Source of the DNA: Branchiostoma lanceolatum
Lineage: Eukaryota > Chordata > Leptocardii > Amphioxiformes > Branchiostomatidae
Reading direction: 5' to 3'
NCBI RefSeq assembly: GCF_035083965.1
Contig: NC_089723.1
Location: 4,239,501-4,303,500 of the forward strand
DNA: 64,000 nt
A program made the translations under genes and the position numbers. Position 1 is the stretch's first letter; the number at the start of each line of letters is the position of its first letter. Shown piece after piece: positions 22,545 to 34,600 of the stretch. The notes below the pieces were generated by a model that made no database searches, had not been told where the DNA came from, and saw only the letters and a list, made by a program, of their open reading frames with translations.

Positions 22545-22760
22545 AACCAACTATACTACATGGGTTGCCTATATGACAAATGTTATTTGTTTTTTTGTTA
22601 AATAAATAAAGACAAATAAAAAAATGCTCTTGTCATCTACGTTAGGTCTGCTCACTATACTGCATGGGTTGCCTATTCTGAATGTTAGTTCTGTCTTTGT
22701 TAAATAAAGAAAGAAAGGCAAATAAATAAACGTTCTTCTGTCATATAACGTTACCTCTGC
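22545..22760. repeat. Two-copy tandem duplication
   Basis: 'acatgggttgcctatatgac...gttaaataaataaagacaaataaa' is followed by 'gcatgggttgcctattctga...gttaaataaagaaagaaaggcaaata'. Each copy carries AATAAA motifs, resembling a duplicated 3' end of a transcript or retroelement. Confidence 0.6.
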
Positions 22761-22890
22761 AGAGATTAAACCATTTCTTTGCTACTATGTCAGAAGAGAA
22801 ATGGACACTGTAGCCTCCTAACTAGTAACAGGCTCTACAATCAGGCTTTAAAAACTGTTTTTTTAATGTGCTTTTTTGATGGCATTTCAG

Positions 22891-23015
22891 GCCTAATTGT
22901 ACTCAAGCGGGCCAGAATAGCAAGAAAACGAGCACAATTAAAACTGACAGTAAAAGCATTGTTGGCCGAAAAAAAGCCTGACTCACAGACTAAGGAGGCT
23001 ACTGAAAGTGATTAA
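22891..23015 (+). CDS. Possible orphan terminal exon (weak)
   Basis: Preceded by a good acceptor (ttgatggcatttcag), this frame encodes a basic, helix-prone tail (LKRARIARKRAQLKLTVKAL) ending ...KEATESD with TAA at 23013, and an AATAAA follows near 23284. Composition looks protein-like, but no partner exon was found upstream and no family is recognised. It could equally be chance or a retroelement relic. Confidence 0.2.
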
Positions 23016-23357
23016 TATGTCGAAGCAACATAACAAAGGAAGCTAGCACAAGAAGCTCCTATAGGACTATAAGTGCACATACATGTACTGGACATTTACA
23101 TTGATACCATATACTGTACAAGAGCCTCAATTCTTCTGTGAGACTTTCTTTCAATGCCATGCTTGCTTTTAGTGCTTGTTTATATACATATTTTGTAAGA
23201 TAACCTATTACTCTTTGTGACTTCTCTCGTCTTATAAACTCTTCATAAAATACAAAAATATTCCAAGAAATATTTCAAAATCTGAATAAAGCTAGCTAAT
23301 GTGTCTTCTTTTTATGTATTAAATGTTTTTTCCATGCTTCATTTATACGTGCTCCAG

Positions 23358-24241
23358 TAAAGCCTAGGTTACACATAGCCGAACATGGCCTCCCGACTCT
23401 CCCCCGACCATGGTTGGAGTGATTCGGGAGTGATTCGGGAGCTAGCTCGGTTGGCGTTCGGCCGAGTCGGCTGGCGTTCGGCTGAGTCGGCTGGTGTTTG
23501 GCTGAGCCAGCCGAATGTTTTGAAAATTTCAAAACATTCGGCTCTGGACGGAGGGTCTGAAATGGGTCGGCTGGTGTTCGGCTGGTGTTCGGCGCGGTCG
23601 GCTAGTGCTCGGCTGGTATTAGGGATTGAGTCAGTAGTAAAATCAGAACCTTAACCACACCAGAAACACTACTGACTTACTCCCAACTAGTTTCCAACCT
23701 ACCCATAACTCACCCCAAATGCAAGGCCGTAGACAAAACTCTGCTAACTAATTCTCAACCAAGTGGCTACTATCGGAACGTGGGCGAATCACCCCCGACC
23801 TTCACACAACCAAAAACAAAGAAGAACACTAAAAGCAGTATTAAAGCTAGCCATGATCCGAATTCGATCTCTCGGTGATGTTAACAACATAATAGAATGG
23901 ATTATTTTAATCAAAACCGAAAATGACCCCTCTTTTGAAAGTCGCTGAATATGTCCATTTAAATTCGTGAGAGGGTCTGCAATCGGTCGGGGTTTAGTCA
24001 GGAGAGATTCGGCAGTCTGCGGCTAGAGGTCGGGATGGTTGGGAGTAAGCTAGAAAGCATTCGGGGCCCATTCGGGAGTAATTTGTGTACTGGTTAGGAG
24101 ATGATCGGCGCATCTTCGGCGCATGTTCGGCGCCAAAGATAGGCGTGGCCCAAAAACTGGTCAGAATGCTCCCGAACTACCGCCGACCTGAGTCGGCTAG
24201 CGTTCGGGAGCCATGTTCGGCTATGTGTAACCTAGGCTTTA
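23358..24241. mobile_element. ~0.9 kb non-autonomous DNA transposon, TAAAGCCTAGGTTACACATAG ends
   Basis: Left TAAAGCCTAGGTTACACATA continues 'gccgaacatgg'. The right end 'ccatgttcggctatgtgtaa' plus 'cctaggcttta' is its perfect inverse (about 31 bp). Sub-terminal regions are rich in 'cggctggtgttcgg' and 'gattcggga' motifs. A 3-bp AGT duplication is possible at the borders. No transposase is visible. Confidence 0.85.
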
Positions 24242-24573
24242 GTAAGAAAGTAACTATAAGGATGTGAGTGCAAATATCATGCATACAGTTTTACCAGATA
24301 TTTATAACTACTGTTTATAGACAAAGCAGTAGACTGTATGTACCTGAAGAATTGCTGTACAAAAAGATCAAAACAGAACAATACTAGTGTTAATTAAGAC
24401 ACTGTTAACTTAATTGTTAGTATAATACATAATGTCCAACCAAATACTAATGCTGGATAAAAGGTCCTTTATTCACAACCAGGACACATAATCACAGCCA
24501 ACGTTTCCGTGACCGTCTGTTACCTTCCTCAGGGCAATACTGACTGTATTGTGTGTGTGTGTTGGCTAAAATA

Positions 24574-24786
24574 TACTGTAAATGCAGAAATGTTTGCGGG
24601 GTTTTGATTTCGCAGTAGGGAGAAAATGGAGGGTTTGCAGTGGTTTTGAGTTTGCATTTGAAACAATAGTAGCGCTACAATAACACAATGGACCGGCTTT
24701 TTGTGGTGGTTTTAAATTCGCAGTAAAGAGTTCACCGCGCAAACTGCAAACATAAAATCACCGCGGACGTTTCTGTATTTACAGTA
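24574..24786. mobile_element. TACTGTAAATGCAGAAATG MITE, copy 1
   Basis: TIRs TACTGTAAATGCAGAAATG / gtttctgtatttacagta. The interior pairs 'ttgcggggttttgatttcgc' with 'aaatcaccgcggacg'-type sequence. Same family at 28411-28613 and 43308-43503. Confidence 0.85.
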
Positions 24787-24899
24787 CCTTGTCATCCAGT
24801 GATTCTCCAAGCTGATGAAATTATTCACGGAAATACTAAATACGTTTTACCCACTGTGGAGGCTGATGTATACTCACAGCTATTTAGTCTGTATACTTC

Positions 24900-27800
24900 T
24901 TACGACTTGGGGGGGTCTTGGTCTGGTCCATGCTCTGTGTAGGGGGGAGGCCCCTCCTCCTTCTTATCCCCATCGGGGGTCGGTGCAGGGTACAGGTAGG
25001 AGTAGGGAGGGGGTGCGGGTCCGGGGGGTGCCGGGCCAGGGGGTCCAGCCATGTAGGGGGGAGGGGGTAGCGGAGGGTAGGCTGGCGCAGGCTGTAAGGG
25101 CTGTGCCACTCCAGCGGCGGGGGGGTGTCTGGGAGCAGCGGTACGCATCCGTCGGTACTGCGTGATGGGTGCCGGGCCGGCTTGTACGATGACGATGCCG
25201 GGCTGTCTGGCGCCCTGCGGGGGCTGGCGGCGTTCCGGCGTTCGCTGCCGCTGCGTCACCTGCTGCTGGACATCCTGCAGTCGGCCCCGCCCCGCCCGCA
25301 GCTCCTGGTACTGGGAGATCACACACAGCACACAGTACACCTGGGGAAACGGGGAAATATGAATGAATGAGTGGATGAATGAATAAATGAGGACTTCAAT
25401 GCCTTGTACAATCAGACACAGCACACCTGGTATTAGGAGATCACACACAGCACACAGTACACCTGGGGAAATATAACAGAAGTAGTTTGTACATAACATA
25501 TGGTCTACATCTGTAAATATTGAGGCAGCTCCTGATACTGGGAGATCACGCACAGCACACAGTACACCTGGGGAAATGGAAAAAAATAGGACATAACTAG
25601 TACGTACATAACATGTGGTTTCCGTACATTGTAGGTCAATATTGAGGACTTCCATGTCTGAATGACAGGAGGGAGGGAGGCAGGCAGTTCCTGGTACTGG
25701 GAGATCACACACAGCACACAGTACGCCTGGGGAAATGGGGAAATATGAGGAATACAGAAGTGAAAGAATAAATGAATGAGTGAATGGATGGATGGATGGT
25801 GACTTTCATGCCTTATACAATCATACACACTACACCTGGGACAACATGAAAGTGAATGAAAGACGAAAATGAATGGATGGAAGGATGAACAAATGAATGA
25901 ATGGATGCATTGATGGATGGATGAACAAATGAATGGGGATTTCTATATCATAGCACACAGTACACTTGAGGCAGGGAAAAAATTTAACCTTCTCCCTGCT
26001 GCCTAACTCTGTAACCAATATAGAATTGGGTGCCAAATGGCTACTTCGGTGTGTTAGGGCATTAAGACGTGAAGGCTGACCACAAACAAAGGCACAAAGA
26101 ACATGAAGACTTACATTTAACAAGCTCCGCAAGATGTAGAACACGATAGTGAAGATGTTAAATCCACTCATGCCCTGCAGAGAGAGAGAGAGAAACAACA
26201 TGACTTTTAAAGGGAGGCTGAACTTAAAATTGAAAGAATTTTGGCAGCCAAACCTTAGCCTAGGTGCCTGCCGATTACTACCGGGTCTCCTACACTTGCT
26301 ATATCCTAGTAACCGGATGGCACTCAGGCTAGCAAAACCTAAGATAGGTCACAAAAGCCACCCTCATACATAATGACATGCCCCGCATATACTGTAGATA
26401 GACGAAAATTAATGGATATGATCTCATGTAAATTCAGTAAACCCTTGCCAAAGGCAAACATAGACATGTTCAATCTACTTATGTCATGTCCCGACACCAT
26501 ATCTACGTACTTAGGCCAATACATTTGTAGCGCTTTACAAAAGAGAGAATGTATTTTAACAGACCGAAACGTTACGCCATTTACGTTCATATATTCTTGT
26601 TATTATAGTTTTCAGAATAGAATAGAGTAGACTAGTTTAGTACCCATTGTATTAATTGCACTGTCATTCTTGCCATACATTGTACCATGTACAATTGTCG
26701 AGCAATAAAGTTCATTCATACTCACTGTCAGTGTCAATCAGAGATTGATATTGCAGTTTTATGCTTTCAAGCCACCAGAAAGGGCGCCAAAATTTCTTCT
26801 CCACATCTAACCTTTATTAACATTTATTCATGGATTACATATATCCGTTGCTAAACTGAAATACTTCTTTCTTGACATGAAAATGGTAGCCTAAGATTTA
26901 ACGAAAAACATTAACGACATGCATTGGCTCCCAAACAATGAGTGGGATGGGAAAAAATTTGAAGCTGGAGACAGCATAGCCTATCTCGAGCCTGGCTGGG
27001 GTTAATAATCCCCTAGGGGGCCGTAACCATCAGGCCGGCCACTAGGAGTGTGATATGAGTTCTGTATCTGTATCTATATAGCCGGTATAACCGCCATTCG
27101 GCGTAACGCACCAGCTTCGCAGGCACGCGGCGCGGCAGCAGCTGGTTACATTACACCGAACGACCTGTCACGTCTAACCTTCGCATATCTAGCTGCATGC
27201 ATTGTTTAAAGCTATCTAATGAGGATGCTTCCACTGTACTTGGTTGTAACGAGTTCCACTCTACGATCGTTCTAGGAAAATACGAATTTTTAAACACATC
27301 AATCCTAGGTTGAAAAGTCTGATACTTAAAGGCATGACTATTTCTTGTCCTTTTCTGAGCTGGTATTAGATACTTATTAGTTGGTACGTCCACCAATTTA
27401 TTAGTCATTTTGTACATCATGCATAGTCTGGACATTTTCCTTCTCTCCTCGAGTGACATCCACTGCAGAGTTAGGCTAGAGATAGCACTGCACTACGGTC
27501 TATTGTGTATCAAGAAATATCTACATACTAATGAGAAACATTGTCCTTACAGCGTAGACCAGGACATAGATGACCGTTGCCAGCTCGAACCACATGAACA
27601 GGATGAAGCCACCGATCCATGGCAGCAGCAGGTGCGGCTTGTCCTGCAGGGGATGAGAAACAAACAATTTGCAATTTGAACACATCCTCTCAGGCTACGC
27701 CCACCCCTAGACTAACTACACAGGCTAGAAAATAGCAAAAGTTGGACAAATGGGGAGAATAATTTTCTCATTCTCCTGGCCAGTTGTTTGCCCTATTTTT

Positions 27801-30800
27801 GCCCAAATTCTACCGTCCGTAACCTCTTAAGCAGGCCTGGTAGACGCATACTGTATACGGAGGTATGAGATCGAGGAACTCTAGGTTACATATCAATTCA
27901 TAGGCTTGCTTTTATACCTTTTGGATTTCAATTTCTATTCAGTCACTGACGAAAGACAACGGATGCAAAATTCATTCAGCTGTTTGAGTAACTTTCGTAC
28001 AGCAGTCATTTTAGATAGTGCATACAAAGACATGATAACATTAATATTGTGTCTGGAGTCTCCATATATATAGATGGACACATGGTGAAGAATTATCGAA
28101 ATGCCTGAAAATCAACCAAAACATTTTAGTCTTAAACCTGCGATCAACACACCAAAAATTAATCAATAGTTTATTACATGGAAAATTCCATCGGCAGACA
28201 GTGCAATTTTCAGCCAATTCAGGGAAAGTTAAGAGCAATTTCAGAATTTAGTCATAAAAAAACTACTAGTACCGGAAAGGGAAAGAATGGGTCTAAAGGC
28301 ATTCGCATTTGTCCTGTCCTGCAAAATTTTAATGAAATAGTCTCAAAGTTCAAGCATTACACATTGTACATGTACATGTAAAATCATGGTAAAATTAGTT
28401 GGTATAAGCATACTGTAAATGCAGAAATTTTTGCAGGAACTTAAGGAGAAAATGGAATGTTTGTGGCGGTTTTGCGTTCGCCATTGAAACAATAGTACCA
28501 CTGCAGCCATACGATTGAAGGGCTTTTTGTGTTGTTTTTAAGTAATGCAGTCAAGAGTTCACCGTGAAAACTGTGAACATAAAACCACCGCAAACATTTC
28601 TGCATTTACAGTATGTAGTTGTCTGACCTTGTTGACCCCTACAATCAGTATGACAGACAAGATGGCCACCAGTAGGTACACTGAGATTTGCAGGAAGAAC
28701 ACTATCTGCAGTCCTGTAAGGGGGGAGGGGTCACAAGTTAGAATCTTAGATTGATTAGCAATGTTGGACACTGCATGGGAATGACTGGAATGACAAACTA
28801 CTGGAATGACAAACTACTGGAATAACAAACTACTGGAATGACAAAGTACTGGAATAACAAACTACTGGAATAACAAACTACTGGAATGACACATTATGTA
28901 TGAAATAGTACAAACTATTTATGAATGCGTGTACTGTAAACTACTAGTATACTAATTACTATACACTAGTAGTACTATGTGTACTACTAGTACAAAAAAA
29001 ATGTACATGTTTGGTTCATAAGGGCTTCATTCAGTTGCAATTTGTGCTTAATTCGAAATTTGACTTATCAACATCAAAGGATACATTATACATACACATG
29101 ACTACAACAGCCTACTACTACTAGTACATGTACTGTACATGTAGATGCGGTAACCCTCACCTTTGAACTTCTTCTCCAGATGCTGCACCACAGCAATGTC
29201 CCATGCATCCACAGCCACGCATATCAGGGACAGGACCTGAACAGGTAACAAATGCCCTCTCTTATATCATAATTATATAGCTAAAATGCAACTTTTTTTC
29301 AACACAAAGATTAGACTAAATACACATATGTAACTTATCTAGACTAGCTATAGTCTCTACCCGTACATTTGTAAGTGTCAAAGACTCACATGATGAGTTG
29401 CTGGAATAAAGTAGTAGAAATTGGCCAAAAAGACTTAATAATATGCTTAATGAGTCATCAAGCCATAGAATTACAATATGCAACCCATTCTTATATGGTA
29501 AGCTAACTTCTCTGGCATATTGGTATATAGATAAGGGAGCTCCCCAAAGAGCAGGATGGGGGGAGGGTGCCAAGCACAGGATGCGTCACTGAGGGGGGAG
29601 GTATTTAGGGGGCTTGCACCCCTCCTAGAGGAGAGCGGCTGTTGCATTTTGCCTTTTCCAGACACAGATGGAAGTCATTTCCTGCAACTTCAGCTTTACA
29701 TCTTGTCTACAATTAATAAAATCTTGAGTTTTGAGCAAAATTACAGGTTGATGAGCTGGGGGAATATTGGAAGAAATACCCTAACTTTGAAATTGTCTAT
29801 TTGGCCAATTTCTACTATTTCTAGTAATTATACAGCAACCCACAGAGCTCGAGTCTGGTAGAAACTATTATATCTAGACTGAAATCAATAATGAATAAAG
29901 CCAAGGATCTAGAATGTCATTGTGTAGATGTTGTGCTGACCCCAACATTTGTTGAGGTATACCTTTTTGACGTACACATATAGCATGAATACCCAGTTAT
30001 CTAATATTGCTATGATTGATTTAATCAAGTTCCTTATCTCCCCCTACAAAGTAGGTTAGGGGAACCATGATGCAATCTGAGGATGACATAAATTGATGTG
30101 CGTGTTTTACAAGCCAAAAACCTTTTATGTCCATAACACTTACATGTACAGACGAAGCCACTTAATTGCACCTCGGATAAACGCACCTTCCATTTAATTG
30201 CACCGAATCCCAATATCCCAAACCGGTTCCCATTCACTGCATTGTTAGTGACTCCGCATATCTGCACCGCGCATGGGCACCAATGCCGGATAACTGCACC
30301 ATTTTTTTTTTCAAAAATCCTCGACAAGTTAACTGAAAAGGTGTTCTAAAATAGGCAAACGCTGTACAAATGAGCCTATACCTGCCAGTGTAAAGGCGCA
30401 ATACCGCCAATATGTTTAAAACTGTTTTGAGTAACAAAAGAAGGCGGTCTCCATTGACAGTTACGTTGATAGGAATCGTATGGGAGGTCCTGGGCGGGTC
30501 ACCCGTAATCAGTAACCAAGTTTTAGTTTCAATAATTTCCTAGTTTCATGGCGGTACATGATTAACGTAAATCAACAACTGCACTCTACGTAATGTAACA
30601 CAGAAACTGTTATCCCATGAGTGGCATGATGATGTTTCAGAATGCCTCCCCTGTAACATTACGTGTGTTTTAATGCGGTAGATCGCATGGAAAAAGGAAA
30701 GAATGCAAAATCTTTTAAAAAAGGTCCGTAGTCATTTCTCTATTTTCAGGAAAGGGTCAATAAATAAAGTTAATAACTGAATAATTTCGTCTGTTTTCTT

Positions 30801-31691
30801 TGTGCTAGTGTTTCTGACTAAAAATACACCCCCTCGCCCATGGTGGTGCGGTCCAGCTGGGCATTTCGCATAATTGCACCAGCCGGATAGTTGCACCAAA
30901 ACGCTGACAAATGGATGGTGCAGTTAAGCGGATTCTACTGTACTAGTAATATACCAACACAAAAATCAATGTTGCCAATACAGCGCTAGCAAGTTACAGC
31001 AAATATATTTTCCTAAACCAATCATCACAATGATAACACTTTCTACATAGCACAAGATCTAGGCTCTTTGCAGAAATAGTTCTCTACAAGTACTTCTATC
31101 TATGTTGTATGTAACACTGGACCTTGTATCAACCGATCTGTTGTTTTACAGGAATTTGTTTTTTTAGTCATCTCGTTGCCTAGTTCACAATTATCCAATA
31201 TCGCTGCTTCTAGGAGAATCCATGACTCATCAACAGTATCATGCATGTAATATACATTACAAGTACACAACACAGATACTACAACACAGATTTTAACTGT
31301 TGTCATGCCGACATGTCCTGTCCTGTCCATGTCAGTCATCACATGTCATGCCGTCATGTGATTGATCATCAACATATGTGATTGATCTGTCGAGTATTAC
31401 AACTTATATTAGTTATAATGATGCGTTCAGGAAGATTCTTATATCATAGATGTAACAAACACAGTATTGAATGTACCGGACCTAGTTTGTGAGGTCTATT
31501 ATAAACATAATTTGATAGGTGCCTTCCTGGAATTCGAAAGTAACGGTGCACAGTGACATAAACAGAAACCGGTCTAAAATGGATCGTTATACGTGTTGTA
31601 AACGCAGCAAACTTACCAACGTGTAAACCCCGCAGGCCACGGACCCACTCCGAGTGTTGTTCCAACAGAGACAACGCTGTATGATTGCCAT
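24900..31691 (-). CDS. LAPTM4/5-like four-pass endolysosomal membrane protein with PPxY motifs
   Basis: Six exons in reading order: 31691-31617, 29236-29161, 28713-28628, 27643-27551, 26174-26115 and 25340-24900 (TAA), giving 276 residues with matching phases (0,1,0,0,0). The N-terminus MAIIQRCLCWNNTRSGSVAC resembles the Cys-rich start of LAPTM proteins. Four hydrophobic segments lie at about residues 17-38, 52-77, 84-110 and 114-136. The long cytoplasmic C-terminus is Pro/Tyr-rich with three PPxY motifs (PPPPYM, PPPYSY, PPPYTE). In LAPTM4/5 such motifs recruit NEDD4-family ubiquitin ligases and control lysosomal sorting. The loops are much shorter than in human LAPTM4A, so this may be a divergent member or another four-pass family. 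Introns hold LINE fragments and several MITEs. Confidence 0.7.
25344..25980 (-). pseudogene. Serial partial copies of the last-exon 5' edge, plus GAATG/GGATG repeats
   Basis: The start of the last LAPTM-like exon, encoding VYCVLCVISQYQEL with its acceptor 'ccatttccccag', recurs upstream in the intron at about 25525-25572 (VYCVLCVISQYQELPQYLQM, stop) and 25685-25735 (AYCVLCVISQYQELPASLPP). Degraded copies lie at 25430-25470 (early stop after VIS) and, more weakly, near 25820 and 25950. Stretches of 'gaatgaatggatgg' separate them. The best two could act as alternative last exons with short tails lacking PPxY, but they look like decaying duplications. Confidence 0.7.
26361..26720 (+). mobile_element. 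3' end of a non-LTR retrotransposon (LINE)
   Basis: A frame reading CPAYTVDRRKLMDMISCKF, later YLGQYICSALQKR, matches the C-terminal tail typical of metazoan LINE ORF2 proteins (CPLY...R...FL...L..F...A...R). The 3' UTR ends 'attgtcgagcaataaagttcattcat', which recurs inverted at 16418-16475 and 51846-51895. It sits in an intron of the LAPTM-like gene in the opposite orientation. Confidence 0.6.
27050..27460 (-). mobile_element. LINE fragment, C-terminus of a reverse transcriptase ORF plus 3' end
   Basis: Encodes SLEERRKMSRLCMMYKMTNK...YLIPAQKRTRNSHAFKYQ...FPRTIVEWNSLQ...ASSLDSFKQ. This RR..RL..MYK / TR..H / WN.L pattern is the common C-terminal end of CR1/Jockey-type ORF2. After the stop comes a GC-rich hairpin-forming tail ('gcgtaacgcaccagcttcgc' on the plus strand) and a 'tacagatacagaactc'-type end. 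5'-truncated, in an intron. Confidence 0.75.
28411..28613. mobile_element. TACTGTAAATGCAGAAATT MITE, copy 2
   Basis: TIRs 'tactgtaaatgcagaaattt' / 'aacatttctgcatttacagta'. Ends 15 bp from the third exon of the LAPTM-like gene (28628-28713), on its donor side. Confidence 0.85.
28780..28895. repeat. Minisatellite, 15-16 bp unit
   Basis: About seven units of 'tactggaat(g/a)acaaac' in an intron of the LAPTM-like gene. Confidence 0.85.
29338..29880. mobile_element. TAGCCTC-related foldback element with internal unique sequence
   Basis: Ends 'tctagactagctatagtctctacc' and 'ggtagaaactattatatctagact' are roughly inverted. Inner arms 'agtagaaattggccaa' and 'ttggccaatttctact' are the same as in 14488-14697. 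About 400 bp of unrelated sequence lies between, suggesting nested insertion or a longer family member. Confidence 0.6.
30149..30940. mobile_element. ~0.8 kb pogo/Tigger-like non-autonomous element, TA TSD
   Basis: Left end TA-CAGACGAAGCCACTTAATTGCACC and right end (reverse complement) TA-CAGTAGAATCCGCTTAACTGCACC form TIRs starting CAG and flanked by TA, as in pogo/Tigger elements of the Tc1/mariner superfamily. Sub-terminal 'ggataactgcacc' motifs are repeated. No transposase ORF remains. Located in intron 1 of the LAPTM-like gene. Confidence 0.7.
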
Positions 31692-34600
31692 GTTGCGTCG
31701 TGACGTACGCACGTAATCACGGCAGAATTCCCTGCATGGATGTACAGCGTTTCCGGGAATTCGTTTCCCATCAGGCTTTGTAACGGACGATACCACTGCG
31801 CTCCCTTGATAGGGTGCACATCTCCTCTCATCGCACAACACTAATAGTTGGGAATTGGCAATTTGGAAATTGAACATGATAATTTTTGACTTAATGATTA
31901 CCTCTGCGCTCAGATGACGTATGTACTGATCAGCTTCTTTCTACATTCCTGGCATTTTTGGCGTGTATTTCCAAACAAGATTAGTGTTGAAAAAATAATA
32001 GCCACGGCGATGGTGATCTCTGACTATGGGAGAACATTAAAAAAAACTAAAATCTGGGAAAGAATTGACTGGTGTTCTTGCCATTAAGAACCGACAGGTA
32101 ATAGAAAAAGTGGAGCTTTTCGTCTTTCTCTGTTTCCATAGAAGATGTCAAACCCGACTTGTCTAAGATATGGCCAACATTAGTATTAGTTAAAGGCCCA
32201 CTATGTAGGATTTTGGCCCAAAAATTGAAAATATTCTTGTGAACAAATCTTATTGTGAATGGTAGGTACTGACATGTACAGCCCCTTTTCAGCATATTTT
32301 CTTCATTATTTCGTCTATTTTGGGTGTTTGTGAACTGTACAAAAACAAAACAAAAACTCCCGGACACCACCTCAATAGTAGATAAACAACAACATCCCAG
32401 TGCACTGGAGGACCCCCATGGTGGTCTAATCACTTAGGCACACTTTAGACTGCCAGATGTCATGAAGCTCTTCTTCTTTGGAAACACTCATATCTTTTTC
32501 CAAGAGGGTAGAATACAACTATTAACTTATTCTAGAGAGTCTACTTTGAAGGGTATCAATAAAGTGTGGTTATTTTCCCTTCAAAACTGCAAGAACTCTG
32601 GTAAGGATGATTTTTTACAGAAACTGGTGAACTGTAAACAGGCACCCCACTGGGCGGTCAGCCTGATAAGAAGTACAGAAGCCATGTGTGGCCATGTGTT
32701 AGTTTCACACTGTGTGTTGTTTTGGATGGAGGATAACAGTTTTTAAAAGTTGTTTGTATGGTGCAGTAATGTTGTAACCTCCCTTCCTGAATATCGGTAA
32801 GCAATTCTATAGAGTTGATAAAGCTTGCTATGCAAAGAAACAGTAGGAAAATGTACTTTCTGTATTGGCCTAAAACTACATAGTGGGTCTTTAAGCCTTT
32901 TGTTACGATAATTTCTATCAACTGTCCATATAATTGCCACATGTATGCCTCTGATGTTTCTACCATGTACCTGAAATTAGCATTCGGGTATGAACTGGCA
33001 AAGAAACTTTCCAAATAAGATTGTTTTTGACAGGATTTTCCTGTCCGACGAAGACATTTTTACGCGGAATTCTTGTAGAGAGAATACTAACGGACTCGCT
33101 CACTAACAGTGTTGCCAAAAATTACTTATACGACGGGCAATGATTGAACGTTTGTGTAAATAAAATCAAAACACTCATTTTTTTAGAAACCCGCAATTTA
33201 TTCCAAAGAAGCGACAGATTCCAACGCCACCACGATAATGTGGTTAATACAATTACATTTTTTTCAATTTGCATTTTTGTCCTTAATATAACAAAAAAAA
33301 TTAACGTTAACCTAAACGTTACTATAGTTAACTTAGCCTGCTATCCATGCTATTCTAGTGCCGGTTCGCTCTACCAAGAAGGTTTAATCAAATTAATCTG
33401 ATTAAACCTCCTTGGATCTACTTATCGCTTTTCTGCAGAATATTCGTGTGATGTCAGTAATATCAACTTACTGAGAGCGCAAAAAATCACAAAGCAAAAC
33501 AGACAATTTACATGGTAAAAGTGTAGCTAAGTAAAACACAATGACATGACAGAAAGTGATAGGAAGAAATCTTACAAAACGGAAACATGCATATTTCATA
33601 CAGACTTAAAATCTACCTTAAGTATACAGTGTAATGAACCAACTTTAAGACATTAAACTTTGTGAACCACGCTACCACTTACTTTCGAAATTGCGAAATT
33701 GAATGTTAGATTTTTCTTCCACCCACCATATCTAAGTAAAAATATATCGACTTCAAACACGGTGCTCCTAAAATTTGGAAACAATTTCTCCTACAAGTTT
33801 AAGTGTTAAAAATAATTAGCAAGATGAATACAAGCATGTTCATTTTGTTATGTACTTCAAACATCGTCTTCACTCCGATACAGTTAACTAAACTATCAAC
33901 AAACAAAATTATTCACACTCCTTTTGAACTTGACGTATTTGATGTTTTTCAAAAATAAGATAATTCGGGACATTTTCAAATTCATACTAATATCACATTT
34001 ATTTTGTGAGTCAAGAACAATTTGGACTTGATATCATTTCTGTAACTACATCTGTAAACGTAAACACAAAGGGGGATGAACAATTCTGGACATGTCATCT
34101 TTTGTCAAAAAATGAGTAGAGTACCGCTGAACTATGACATTTCACAATCACCACTGTATAGTTATAATAATCAATGTTTTTAACTTGCATCAGTGTGAAC
34201 GACTTTGTTGCCAACTGTAACTTTAAGTTTCTGCCATAGTCTAGTACAAACTGGTGGAGGCAGGTTGAACCTCTGATGATTATTTGCTCGGTACGAAGTC
34301 GATGACGGCGACCTGTTCCTCCATCTCTTTAAACTGTACACGTCATGGGTGTAGGTGTACACGTCATGGGCATAGGTGTACACGTCATGGGCGTAGGTTG
34401 AGGTGGGAAGAGAGCGTGACATGTGCGGGTGCGGTCAGCGTTTTGGGAGGGAAAACAAAAAGAAGACGTCACGATTAGCTTTTCGTGAATATGTCGCTTG
34501 TATCACATGTATTCCTTATGTTTCACTTTATGTTTGTGCATCGCTATTCATTGTTGTCAACTTGCAATTACACGTAGCCTACGGGCATGAATTTGCAATA

